This document shows positions 1 through 6,958 of a stretch of 28,674 nt of DNA, piece by piece. A model generated the notes under the pieces. That model had not been told where the DNA came from. It searched no databases and saw only the letters and a list, made by a program, of their open reading frames with translations. Position numbers and translations under genes: made by a program. The stretch lies in assembly GCA_964409645.1 (NCBI GenBank), contig CAYPEK010000052.1, positions 1 through 28,674 of the forward strand, given 5' to 3'. This DNA comes from CAYPEK01 sp964409645. GTDB lineage: Bacteria > UBP15 > UBA6099. The stretch's first letter is position 1; each line of letters begins with the position of its first letter.

Positions 1-692
1 GGCTTAAAGGGCGCGACGGCCTCGCGGATTACTTCGATGAACTGCTTGCCCGTATCCGCGATATACGCGCCAGCGAGGCCCGCGTTTACCAGCGCATCAG
101 GGAAATATTCGCTCTTGCCCTCGATTACCGGGAAGAGGAAAAGGAGACGATGGCCTTTTTCGCCGCGATGCAAAACAAAATCCACTACGCGGCAACCGGG
201 ATGACTGCGGCTGAGATTGTACGGAAACGCTCCGACTCCGCGAAACCCAATATGGGGCTCACATCATGGAGCGGCGGACGGGTGCTCAAGCGGGATGTGG
301 CGACCGCCAAGAACTATCTCGATGAGAAGGAAATCGACACGCTCAACCGGATCACGGTGATGTTTCTGGATCAGGCCGAATTCCGCGCCCAGCGGCGGCA
401 GGATATCCGGATGCGCGACTGGGAGGTATTCCTCGACAAATTCCTGCGCGACACGGAACTGCCGGTGCTGGCCCGCGCCGGGGCGGTGACGCACGACGAT
501 GCGATGATTTGGGCGAACGAGCAATACGAATCGTTCTCCGAAAGGCGAAGGCTTGAAGCCGAGGCCGTTGCCGAAAGTCGATATATTGAAGATTTGCAAG
601 CATCGGCGCGCGCCCTTGAGGCGAAAAGGAAGAAACCCGCCGCCCGTAAATCCGGAAAATCCGTGAAAAGTAAAAAGCCGCCCGCCAAATAA
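1..692 (+). CDS. RhuM family protein, 5'-truncated by the window edge
   Basis: The reading frame is open from base 3, so the gene starts outside the window; the visible part is about 229 residues ending in TAA at 690-692. The sequence matches the C-terminal half of the RhuM (Virulence_RhuM) family: an RASE..VYQRIREIFALALDY stretch, then FFAAMQNKIHYAATG, TAAEI, PNMGLTSW and AKNYLDEKEIDTLNR, followed by a helical segment. It ends in a very basic Lys/Ala/Pro tail (last ~30 residues) that could bind nucleic acid. RhuM was named from a Salmonella pathogenicity island, and homologues often lie in or beside type I restriction-modification loci, but the molecular function is unknown. Its base composition resembles the GC-rich backbone, unlike the AT-rich genes to its right. 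Family assignment is firm; any role in restriction is inference. Confidence 0.88.
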   Translation, partial: LKGRDGLADYFDELLARIRDIRASEARVYQRIREIFALALDYREEEKETMAFFAAMQNKIHYAATGMTAAEIVRKRSDSAKPNMGLTSWSGGRVLKRDVATAKNYLDEKEIDTLNRITVMFLDQAEFRAQRRQDIRMRDWEVFLDKFLRDTELPVLARAGAVTHDDAMIWANEQYESFSERRRLEAEAVAESRYIEDLQASARALEAKRKKPAARKSGKSVKSKKPPAK

Positions 693-748
693 GCGCGGAC
701 TGATTCCCGCGATGTAAAACAGCCGGTAGAAATATCACGGATACGGTC

Positions 749-766
749 ACGGGGGCTGCCCCCCGT
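749..766 (+). terminator. GC-rich hairpin downstream of the RhuM gene
   Basis: ACGGGGG (749-755) pairs with CCCCCGT (760-766) around a 4-nt loop, about 57 bases after the stop codon. There is no T-run behind it on either strand, so it may be a weak or factor-assisted terminator, or an mRNA 3'-end stabiliser. The AT-rich segment begins immediately to its right. Confidence 0.35.
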
Positions 767-921
767 AACACACACGTAGTTATACTTAACTGCGGAATTC
801 GAGATGTCGAAGCAAAAACGCTTTTAATTCCAAAAGGATTTCAATATCAGGATAAAATGATAATCGAAAAACCTCTGCATCTTTAACAAAAAACCTCGAT
901 ATTTTCCAATGATGTCGTGTT

Positions 922-2136
922 TTATTCCTTGCTCTTCTTTTCTTTTTTTAACTCCCAATAAACGAAGTTCAAAAAGTTGTCCACCATTCCAAGTGAGCCC
1001 AAACCACAAAATTGGTTAATATATTCGAGGACTTGTATTAAACGTCGATATTGTGAAGGCTTAAAACTATTCGCATTCGGGAACTCGCTGATACCAAAGT
1101 AACCCAAACTTACAATAGGGCTGTTATTTAATACTGCGCAGTCATCTGGTCTATACGTGTTTAAAACCTCTGTAACTACATTAACGCCGAGGCCATCTAT
1201 CATCTTTTTATATTCCAAGCACATCGCAAATAATTCTTCTGGCTTTTTACTTGTTCCAGCCTTAACCTCACGAACCATCTTGCAAAATACCTCGTATTTT
1301 TTAGCGACCATGTTCTTGTGACGAAATATGCTACCAGACCACCAGAAACCTGAAGGGTCAACAAGTTTTTCATATTCAGCGAGAAACTCTTCTCGCGTTT
1401 TCGGCACGTTCTCAGACAGCTTATCGAGAACATTTTTTGCGCCTTTGTAAACGGCATTTCGTTTTTTTATAGTATCTTCTAAAGGATTCCTGCTTTTATA
1501 TCTTTCAAAATACTTTATTAATATCTCTTCATTGAGGGAAGGTATCTTTTCTATTTCTTCTCTTAGCTCCTTTTTTAATGCTTCACTATGAGCCTGTGCA
1601 CGCTTCTGATACTTCCTAAAATCACTCGCGTATCTTTCTAAGATTATAGGTGTAACAATATGAGACATTTCCGGCTGTTGTATTACATCGAAGTATTTCC
1701 TTACAGCAACAAGTGACTCGCCAGATAGTTTTGTTGTGGTAATAGAACATATTTCTGTATTATCTTTAAATCCCCCTTTTGTAAGGTTTGAAGAGCCAGC
1801 GATAATAGTTGCATATTCTTTATTGATAAAGCAATAAAGCTTGGGATGAAATGCTGTGCTCGGCTTTGATATTGCAAAATAAACAGCGGCGGCGGCGTTT
1901 CCTTCGAACGTATCTAATAACTTTCTGACAGCATCTGGTTCTGTGATATAGAAGTCTATTCCGACAAAGATTTTGATCTTAGCTCCTCTGATAGTGGCTT
2001 TTTTAATATCTTCGTAAATGAGGTTAAGCCCTGATGTTTTCAAGAAAGCGACGGCAATCCATATTTCATCAGCATCGACGAACGCTTCCAAGATGTAATT
2101 GCATATATTGTCTTTTTCACTATTCCATATAAACAT
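922..2136 (-). CDS. PLD-fold (HKD) nuclease-like protein
   Basis: This 404-residue protein has a single phospholipase D-type active-site signature. HPKLY (H97, K99) is followed by GSSNLTKGG (S115, N117, G121-G122) and a downstream acidic residue. This is the HxK(x)nGSxN pattern of PLD-superfamily nucleases such as the NgoFVII/BfiI group, which dimerise to complete the active site. The N-terminal ~130 residues form the PLD domain (beta strands IWIAVAFL and KIKIFVGID). A charged coiled-coil-like middle follows (about 165-270), and a C-terminal domain (about 290-395) contains VVTEVLNTYRPDDCAVLNN. That segment resembles the helical domain found C-terminal in some restriction-linked proteins (resemblance only). 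The start is supported by AAGGAG 6 nt upstream. The gene is AT-rich and lies 86 bp behind the HNH gene on the same strand, so the two may be co-transcribed. A nuclease role in defence is inference; no phospholipase evidence is seen. Confidence 0.72.
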   Translation of the reverse strand: MFIWNSEKDNICNYILEAFVDADEIWIAVAFLKTSGLNLIYEDIKKATIRGAKIKIFVGIDFYITEPDAVRKLLDTFEGNAAAAVYFAISKPSTAFHPKLYCFINKEYATIIAGSSNLTKGGFKDNTEICSITTTKLSGESLVAVRKYFDVIQQPEMSHIVTPIILERYASDFRKYQKRAQAHSEALKKELREEIEKIPSLNEEILIKYFERYKSRNPLEDTIKKRNAVYKGAKNVLDKLSENVPKTREEFLAEYEKLVDPSGFWWSGSIFRHKNMVAKKYEVFCKMVREVKAGTSKKPEELFAMCLEYKKMIDGLGVNVVTEVLNTYRPDDCAVLNNSPIVSLGYFGISEFPNANSFKPSQYRRLIQVLEYINQFCGLGSLGMVDNFLNFVYWELKKEKKSKE

Positions 2137-2222
2137 TGCTCACTCCTTCGTTATCACTTTGTACTGCACAAGTTGTTTTCATCTTTTATCTGGAAGCCCT
2201 TTCGCTATTTTGTATTTATATG

Positions 2223-3695
2223 TCAAGTTATTCGATTTCCATACTTTTCTATATAAGCATCATATTTAGCTTGATCTACAACACAGGAGCCACGACAAAA
2301 TTTGCAGATATGACCACCTATTCCGGTAGTTCCATTTCCATCACAATGAGGGCAGGCTACTTCATCGATAGCATCAGAATTGTAAGCAGCCACCTTTTTC
2401 TTTGAAATACGACATTCCCCTCTACAGTATCTGCAAATATCCCCGACTATTCCCGTAGTTCCGTTACCGCCACAATGGGGACAGTCTTCTTCGTCAAGTT
2501 TATCCGGCTTGTAAGCCGCTGCTTTTTCGCTTGAAATACCACATGCCCCTTTACAATATTTGCAAATATATCCTCCAATACCTGTAGTCCCACTGCCACC
2601 ACAATGGGGGCAGTCAACTTCATCAAGGTTGTCGCGATTGTAAATATCAGCTCTCAATTTTGAAACGGCACACGCCCCTTTGCAGTACGAGCAAATATAT
2701 CCTCCTATTCCGGTAGTACCATTTCCATCACAATGGGGACATATAACTTCATCAATAGCATCTCGATCATAAGCCAATGCCTTTTTCTCCGATATACCAC
2801 ATTCGCCTTTGCAGTATGAGCAAATATTGCCGCATATCCCTGTTGTCCCTCTCCCGCCGCAATGAGGACAGTCCATTTCATCAAGTTCAATGAAAATCTC
2901 TTTTGATTTTCTCACAATTTGATCCATAGTTGTCCGAAGCGTATGAGAGTTGGCTTTGTTAGAATTTCCGATTAATGCTTTTGACATTTCCGGAGCGTGC
3001 TTTTCAATAATATTCGACAACTCGGTATTCTTCTTGTCTTTTTTTGCGCTTTTTCTGGCTTCATCTAATATTGCAGGTAGCTCCGCAAGCAATGCTCTTG
3101 ATTCAGCTTCATATATCGCAACCATATTCTGGTTGCTTTCTTTTTCCAATTTTGCTTTATGTTCAGCTAACATATTTGACATGGTGTAAAATGCCTTTGT
3201 TATATTGGCTTCACAAAGAAGCATTCGTATTCGTGCATTACGCTTCATCAGTTTTGCGGCATTTACCTCATCTAACGTAACGTTGGTATTATGTTTATAG
3301 CCCAAGTCGTATTCGGTATGATGATTGGGGCATAAATATATCAAATTTTCAGGGCTATTGTTCAAAGTGTCACTGGTTGGATAAATGTGGGCCACTTCAC
3401 ATCCGTTGGCGTACCCACAAATAGCACACCATAAATGTGATTCTTGTCTGATATCTTCCTTGATGGGTTCGGGAATGATCGGTCTCTGTCCAGAAGCTGG
3501 CAAAGGCCACGGTTCATTTAGATATTTTTGAAATGATAACAATTCATTTTCATCAATCATATCTCCCATAGCAGTTCCTACTACTGCCAATTTCCGTTTC
3601 TGACCCGATTTGGGGCATTTCTTAATAAAATATTCTATCAATTCAATGCTGACCCCTAACTTTATTGCCGCCTCGACCTTGCTTAATAAGCCCAT
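2223..3695 (-). CDS. HNH endonuclease-like protein with five tandem DnaJ-type zinc modules
   Basis: The protein has 490 residues. Residues 1-60 look like a small helix-turn-helix region. An HNH nuclease motif follows: CAIC (C90, C93), EVAH (H103), PEN (N117) and CPNHH (C122, H125, H126), which has both the structural-zinc cysteines and the catalytic His/Asn/His set. Residues 170-270 are highly charged and probably coiled coil. The last 215 residues are exactly five copies of a 43-residue unit, with first cysteines at 276, 319, 362, 405 and 448. Each unit has the pattern CPxCxGxGTTGIxGxICxxCxGxC, like the CxxCxGxG zinc modules of the DnaJ cysteine-rich domain. The fifth unit ends precisely at the stop codon. 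GGAG lies 7 nt before the ATG. The gene is flanked by a PLD-type nuclease gene and a small zinc protein gene on the same strand. I know of no named family with this architecture. Nuclease activity and nucleic-acid or protein binding by the zinc array are inferred. Confidence 0.78.
   Translation of the reverse strand: MGLLSKVEAAIKLGVSIELIEYFIKKCPKSGQKRKLAVVGTAMGDMIDENELLSFQKYLNEPWPLPASGQRPIIPEPIKEDIRQESHLWCAICGYANGCEVAHIYPTSDTLNNSPENLIYLCPNHHTEYDLGYKHNTNVTLDEVNAAKLMKRNARIRMLLCEANITKAFYTMSNMLAEHKAKLEKESNQNMVAIYEAESRALLAELPAILDEARKSAKKDKKNTELSNIIEKHAPEMSKALIGNSNKANSHTLRTTMDQIVRKSKEIFIELDEMDCPHCGGRGTTGICGNICSYCKGECGISEKKALAYDRDAIDEVICPHCDGNGTTGIGGYICSYCKGACAVSKLRADIYNRDNLDEVDCPHCGGSGTTGIGGYICKYCKGACGISSEKAAAYKPDKLDEEDCPHCGGNGTTGIVGDICRYCRGECRISKKKVAAYNSDAIDEVACPHCDGNGTTGIGGHICKFCRGSCVVDQAKYDAYIEKYGNRIT
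2226..2870 (-). repeat. Five tandem 129-bp coding repeats (zinc modules)
   Basis: Unit boundaries fall every 129 bp, with no gain or loss of codons, from 2870 down to 2226 just before the stop codon. The DNA copies stay very similar to one another (compare the stretches around 2305-2340, 2580-2610 and 2700-2740). This points to recent duplication or gene conversion rather than five anciently separate zinc fingers. Copy number could vary between strains. Confidence 0.85.
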
Positions 3696-3871
3696 AAATT
3701 TGCTCCAAAATAATTTGACACTTCGATATACACTGTTTTGATCCTCTTGATATTAGATCATTGGGGTCACCATGCTAAAACCTTCAAACTCATCTCACTG
3801 AAGCCTAATTTTGTTTTCTAAGTAATGTTGACTCTGTTTATGATGATATTCATATTAATAATAAGATAAAT

Positions 3872-4117
3872 TCATTTCTTCAATATCCATTGGTTTCCAT
3901 CGTATTCGAAAACCTTGTCTTTCAAACTTTGGTCTTCTGTCGAAGGAATGGCTATACATTTTATATTAACTCCTACTTGTTTAAATCTGTGGTTTTGCAC
4001 ACACTTGTAAATCCCAGTGAATTCATTTTTGTCATCATTTTCTTTGTTAAGTTTGTTAATTTTGTTGTTACATACCGGACAAGGTGTGTTTTCAACGGTC
4101 ACTTCATTTTTTGACAT
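3872..4117 (-). CDS. Small zinc-ribbon-like protein of unknown function
   Basis: The protein has 81 residues from the preferred ATG at 4117. Another in-frame ATG at 4123 sits only 2 nt from the GGAGGG ribosome site, whereas the second ATG is 8 nt away, so the second is the better start. CPVC (C13, C16 in this numbering) and a later CVQNH (C39, H43) could hold one zinc ion. The rest is polar, with many Asn, Lys and Asp. An extended -10 promoter lies about 100 nt upstream. The gene is in the AT-rich segment, upstream of the HNH and PLD genes and on the same strand, with a 176-bp gap to the HNH gene. I recognise no family. It could be an accessory or regulatory partner of the nuclease genes, which is a guess from position. 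Confidence 0.6.
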   Translation of the reverse strand: MSKNEVTVENTPCPVCNNKINKLNKENDDKNEFTGIYKCVQNHRFKQVGVNIKCIAIPSTEDQSLKDKVFEYDGNQWILKK

Positions 4118-4222
4118 TGTCATATCCCTCCAATTTTAGATTAGAAGATTTGCATATCCATATACTCCCGCTGTCGCATGTGAGTCATTTCGGTATGCGT
4201 GGTTTTGCTTTTCTTTTTTGTT

Positions 4223-4253
4223 ATTATATCACATCCATGTAACTCGTTGGCAA
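4223..4253 (-). promoter_or_regulatory. Extended -10 promoter for the small zinc protein gene
   Basis: On the minus strand a perfect TATAAT (4223-4228) is preceded by TGn (extended -10, to 4231). A TTGCCA lies at 4248-4253, with a long 19-nt spacer. The predicted transcript starts near 4216 and has a leader of about 100 nt before the ATG at 4117. Confidence 0.5.
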
Positions 4254-4624
4254 ACAGTCCCATAAAAAAGGAGCAACTTTTTTATTTGAATATCGCTCTT
4301 TCACTGATCTTGTCATGTAATACCTTCCCCGTTCCATCATACCGCCTTTTCCCGCCCCAAATGACTTTCATGGGAACCGGGATGATTTCTGAACCGCCTT
4401 GTGTTGTTGTTTCTGGTGGATTTAACCGTCTCGCCGTTGTATAAACATAGGCATTCTAAAATCATCTTTGAAGCGATTGTGACATTTTTGTGACATTCGG
4501 TTGTATTTTGATGGTTTTCAATGAAAACGGTTGGTTAATCGAAAAACGCAAAAACCTTTTTATTTACAAACTATTCTGAATCTTTGTGAACTATTGGGAT
4601 TTAACGGATATTGCCGAATTCACC

Positions 4625-4664
4625 ATTTTGAGTCTGCTGCGTCTACCAGTTCCGCCACTTCGGC
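4625..4664 (-). pseudogene. 5' part of a tRNA-Leu(CAA) gene, cut just past the anticodon loop
   Basis: Read on the minus strand from 4664, the sequence begins GCCGAAGTGGCGGAACTGG, followed by TAGACGC. This is the acceptor 5' strand, position 8-9, D-stem and D-loop of a bacterial tRNA-Leu, very like E. coli leuX. The anticodon stem 5' strand (GCAGA) and the loop CTCAAAA with anticodon CAA follow. After one more T the sequence no longer matches: the expected TCTGC stem, long variable arm, T-arm and acceptor 3' strand are all missing and are not found in the next 900 bases. The break coincides with the start of the AT-rich nuclease segment. The fragment cannot give a functional tRNA. It probably marks an integration or deletion junction. 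Confidence 0.78.
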
Positions 4665-4676
4665 GACTTCGAAGTC

Positions 4677-4705
4677 ATTCTATAACAAAGCCGTTTTTTC
4701 GGCAA
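4677..4705 (-). promoter_or_regulatory. Promoter of the truncated tRNA-Leu
   Basis: On the minus strand TTGCCG (4700-4705), a 17-nt spacer and TAGAAT (4677-4682) lie 12 nt before the tRNA 5' end. The element is almost identical to the TTGCCC-17-TAGAAT element in front of the PI-PLC gene. Its preservation shows that the tRNA was once expressed here. Confidence 0.6.
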
Positions 4706-4779
4706 TCTCCCATTCATCTTTTTTGCCGGAACCCGATGGTGTGATGTTTTTGCGGCACTACCGGCGCGTCCCTGTCGGT

Positions 4780-5850
4780 TTATTTTTCGCTCTTGAAGCA
4801 GTAGGGCGACGAGATCATGTAATGAGGGATTTCGACTACATAGCAGGCGGTCGCGCCCGGCGCAGGCTTGTCTCCGAACGTAAACTCGTACGGCGTGTAA
4901 CTTTTGACGGATTTGCCTTTGCGTTCGAGTTTCGCCGGGATAGTCGGCTTGAACTCGTCGCCGTCCTTGTAAACCACGATTACAGGCTTCGGGCCGCCGA
5001 GCAGCTTGAGCGACACCGCGCCGCGCACCTCGAAACCGTCAGCTCCGACCGCCGCAGGCTCGAACGCCGGTCTCGCGCTCAGTGATTCGATCTTCGCGTT
5101 GAACGCCGCAATTGTGTGTCCGGCTCTGAACGCGTCGATGAATGTGTCCCGTTCGAACCTGTCCGGAAAAACGTACGTCGCGAAATCGCCCAGCGTCGCC
5201 TGCATCAGCGTGTGCATATCGATCCCGCCTATCGCGAACACTTTCTTTCCGCTCTTAAGCGCGTCGAAATAAACCTTCTTGTCGAAAGCGTAACTTTCGC
5301 CGCTCGCGTATCCCGCTCCGAAATCGTTGAAGAACTCGATCCCGTCGAACGTTGCAGCCCGCGGCTCCCACTGCCTGCACGTCCACGGATGATTCCACAC
5401 ATAAAACGCGCCTTCCGCGTCGAGTTCGGCGATGACTTTTGGCAACTCGTCGCCTGTGAACTTATTGTCGAGATCCTTGGGATTCTCCACGGTGCTTACC
5501 GCGTTCAGGTGGCACATGATCAGGTTCTCGATCGTTGTTCCCACAAGCGTGCTTATCTCGCGGCCCGGCACGGCGATGAAATCCGGCGTGTTGATCGCGT
5601 CAACTGCCGCCCTGAAACCGGGGAAGTCGATATCCTGAGAGTGAGGCGCGAACACAATACCGCGGTACCCTTTCGGTACGATGAAATTCTTGATCTTCTC
5701 CGGCGTTTCGCCTCCGTCGTCCTGATGGAAATTCGTGTGCACGTGGAACCACACCGGCACAATCTCGAACGCCGGCTTGTCCGCCGCCCGCGCTGCCGCC
5801 GCAAAAAGAATCATTGCCAAAGACGCCGCCGCCAAAACTATCCGTTTCAT
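4780..5850 (-). CDS. Exported PHP-domain metal-dependent hydrolase
   Basis: The 356-residue protein starts with a clear Sec signal peptide (MKRI, hydrophobic stretch, cleavage near ARAA-DK at about 23). The mature part carries the PHP (polymerase and histidinol phosphatase) metal-ligand series: HVH (H36, H38) and D44, APHSQD (H70), PGREIS (E98), CHLN (H114), WNHPW (H154) and GGIDMH (D211, H213). PHP enzymes hydrolyse phosphoesters with two or three bound metals. Exported members are poorly characterised, and the substrate is unknown. The C-terminal ~110 residues form a beta-rich extension. An AAAGGGA ribosome site precedes the ATG, and a TAGAAT -10 lies at 5895-5900. It is divergent from a secreted PI-PLC-like enzyme; both would act on phosphoesters outside the cytoplasm, so a shared phosphate- or lipid-scavenging role is possible (inference). 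Confidence 0.85.
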   Translation of the reverse strand: MKRIVLAAASLAMILFAAAARAADKPAFEIVPVWFHVHTNFHQDDGGETPEKIKNFIVPKGYRGIVFAPHSQDIDFPGFRAAVDAINTPDFIAVPGREISTLVGTTIENLIMCHLNAVSTVENPKDLDNKFTGDELPKVIAELDAEGAFYVWNHPWTCRQWEPRAATFDGIEFFNDFGAGYASGESYAFDKKVYFDALKSGKKVFAIGGIDMHTLMQATLGDFATYVFPDRFERDTFIDAFRAGHTIAAFNAKIESLSARPAFEPAAVGADGFEVRGAVSLKLLGGPKPVIVVYKDGDEFKPTIPAKLERKGKSVKSYTPYEFTFGDKPAPGATACYVVEIPHYMISSPYCFKSEK

Positions 5851-5894
5851 CGCTGTCCCTTTCCGTCAACTAAAATCCGGCCATGACTTCTCTG

Positions 5895-5900
5895 ATTCTA
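5895..5900 (-). promoter_or_regulatory. Probable -10 element for the PHP gene
   Basis: TTAGAAT on the minus strand, about 45 nt upstream of the ATG at 5850. The -35 region is weak (TTTTCG at 17 nt). The call rests mainly on the recurrence of the same -10 at 4677 and 5983. Confidence 0.35.
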
Positions 5901-5959
5901 ATCGAATCCCTCGCCGCCGAAAAGAAAAAACGGCAAATCGGGTGACTGGACATTTTTTG

Positions 5960-5988
5960 TTGCCCGGCCCGCGACCCGGTGTTAGAAT
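5960..5988 (+). promoter_or_regulatory. Promoter of the PI-PLC-like gene, probably leaderless
   Basis: TTGCCC (5960-5965), a 17-nt spacer and TAGAAT (5983-5988) are followed after only 9 bases by the ATG at 5998. Transcription would start at or within 1-3 bases of the start codon. No purine-rich ribosome site precedes the ATG, consistent with a leaderless mRNA. Confidence 0.55.
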
Positions 5989-5997
5989 CTCTCCGTC

Positions 5998-6876
5998 ATG
6001 AAGCAGGTTGCGACATACATCCTGACACTCTGCGCGGCCGCGTGCGTGCTGGCGGCGGCAGCGGTACGGCTCTGCGTCGCGGAGACGCCCGCGCTGAAAT
6101 GCAACGGTTCGCCACTCCTCTGCGACAAGCGTTACGATCAGGTAGTCTTCCCCGCCACCCACAACTCCACCTCTAACATCGAGGACAAGTGGAAATTTCC
6201 CAATCACTTCTTCCCGGTGTCGCGGCAGCTCGAAGACGGAATCCGCGGCCTGAACATCGACCTGTTCTCATATCAGGGCGACATCTACACCTGCCACACA
6301 TACTGCGCGTTCGGGAACAAAAAACTTTCCGGGGTTCTCGCAGACATCAAAAAATTCATGGATCAAAACCCCGGCGAAGTAGTGACCATTTTCCTCGAAT
6401 ACTACGAAGGCTCCGCGCGCGTGCCGGAACTAATCGCCGAATCCGGTCTTGCGGCCTTGGCGCTGCCGCACAAAAAAGGCGAACAGTGGCCCACCCTCCG
6501 GCAGATGATCGAATCGGGCAGGCGGCTCGTCGTATTCTCGACCGACGCGGCCGACCCCGCGAAATACCCGTGGTACCTGAGCACGCGGGAATTTTCAGTA
6601 TGGAGCCCTTACTTTGCGGAGAAGCCGAAAGAACTGTCATGCGGGTCCGGCCTCATCAAGCGGGCGGATCAGATATACGTCATGCCCAACTTCCTCACCA
6701 ACCCGGTTGCGAACCCCGAGCTGGCGAAAAAAGTGAACTTCGAGTCGTTCCTGACCCGCCGGACGAGCAAGTGCGCCGAAGCGGTCGGCGCCGTGCCAAA
6801 CTTTATTCAGATCGACTTCTATTCCATCGGAGACCTGATCGGGACTGTGCGAAAACTCAACGGCATACAAGAGTAA
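5998..6876 (+). CDS. Exported PI-PLC X-domain-like phosphodiesterase
   Basis: This 292-residue protein has a signal peptide (hydrophobic to about residue 28, cleavage near CVAE-T). It carries the hallmarks of the phosphatidylinositol-specific phospholipase C X-box TIM barrel. ATHNS holds the first catalytic His (H55). DGIRGLNIDL holds the Arg and Asp (R83, D88). CHTYC holds the second His (H100). NPGEVVTIFLEYY and the late IQIDFY strand fit the barrel. Bacterial members cleave PI or GPI-type lipids to cyclic inositol phosphates; some plant and animal PLCXD relatives have unknown substrates. The length matches the single-domain bacterial enzymes. The many cysteines suggest periplasmic or extracellular disulfides. 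The ATG is preferred because it opens the signal peptide, although no ribosome site is present. It is divergent from the exported PHP hydrolase. Substrate is unproven. Confidence 0.83.
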   Translation: MKQVATYILTLCAAACVLAAAAVRLCVAETPALKCNGSPLLCDKRYDQVVFPATHNSTSNIEDKWKFPNHFFPVSRQLEDGIRGLNIDLFSYQGDIYTCHTYCAFGNKKLSGVLADIKKFMDQNPGEVVTIFLEYYEGSARVPELIAESGLAALALPHKKGEQWPTLRQMIESGRRLVVFSTDAADPAKYPWYLSTREFSVWSPYFAEKPKELSCGSGLIKRADQIYVMPNFLTNPVANPELAKKVNFESFLTRRTSKCAEAVGAVPNFIQIDFYSIGDLIGTVRKLNGIQE

Positions 6877-6895
6877 TGATACCGGGGCTGCCGTT

Positions 6896-6925
6896 TTGAC
6901 AAAAAAGGCTCACCACGCATAAAAT
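6896..6925 (+). promoter_or_regulatory. Promoter of the small membrane protein gene
   Basis: A perfect TTGACA (6896-6901), an 18-nt spacer and TAAAAT (6920-6925) lie 33 bases before the ATG at 6959, giving a leader of about 27 nt with a GGGAGG ribosome site. Confidence 0.6.
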
Positions 6926-6958
6926 CACCTAAAATGCACCACATCCGGGAGGCCGGCA

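Larger units (their letters stand above)
4124..4779. other. Gene-free stretch at the right edge of the AT-rich insert
   Basis: This 656-bp stretch holds the promoter of the small zinc protein gene (4223-4253), a truncated tRNA-Leu (4625-4664) and that tRNA's promoter (4677-4705). Composition changes near 4624: AT-rich and island-like to the left, GC-richer to the right. An A-rich/T-rich inverted repeat (AAAAAAG/CTTTTTT) lies near 4264-4283. A minus-strand frame (4282-4455) is open but lacks a convincing start. No complete gene is visible. Confidence 0.6.

Noticed and set aside
2226..2870. Regular repeats considered as a CRISPR array.
   Set aside because: The 129-bp units are continuous, in frame and encode zinc modules; there are no short repeats separated by unique spacers.
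4199..4444. Plus-strand frame of 81 codons in the same gap.
   Set aside because: No ribosome site, and its composition and residues look non-coding; it lies opposite the promoter of the small zinc protein gene.
4282..4455. Minus-strand open frame of 58 codons, including MKVIWGGKRRYDGTGK, in the AT-rich gap.
   Set aside because: It has no start codon with a ribosome site, the only ATG leaves 29 codons, and the length is expected by chance. It may be a gene remnant but I cannot support it.
4687..4704. GCCG-A6-CGGC hairpin downstream of the PHP gene as a terminator.
   Set aside because: Only four base pairs, and it overlaps the -35 of the tRNA promoter; too weak to call.
5116..5886. Long plus-strand frame opposite the PHP gene.
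   Set aside because: It is the antisense of a clear PHP-domain gene with all metal ligands, and its product is Arg-rich and without motifs.
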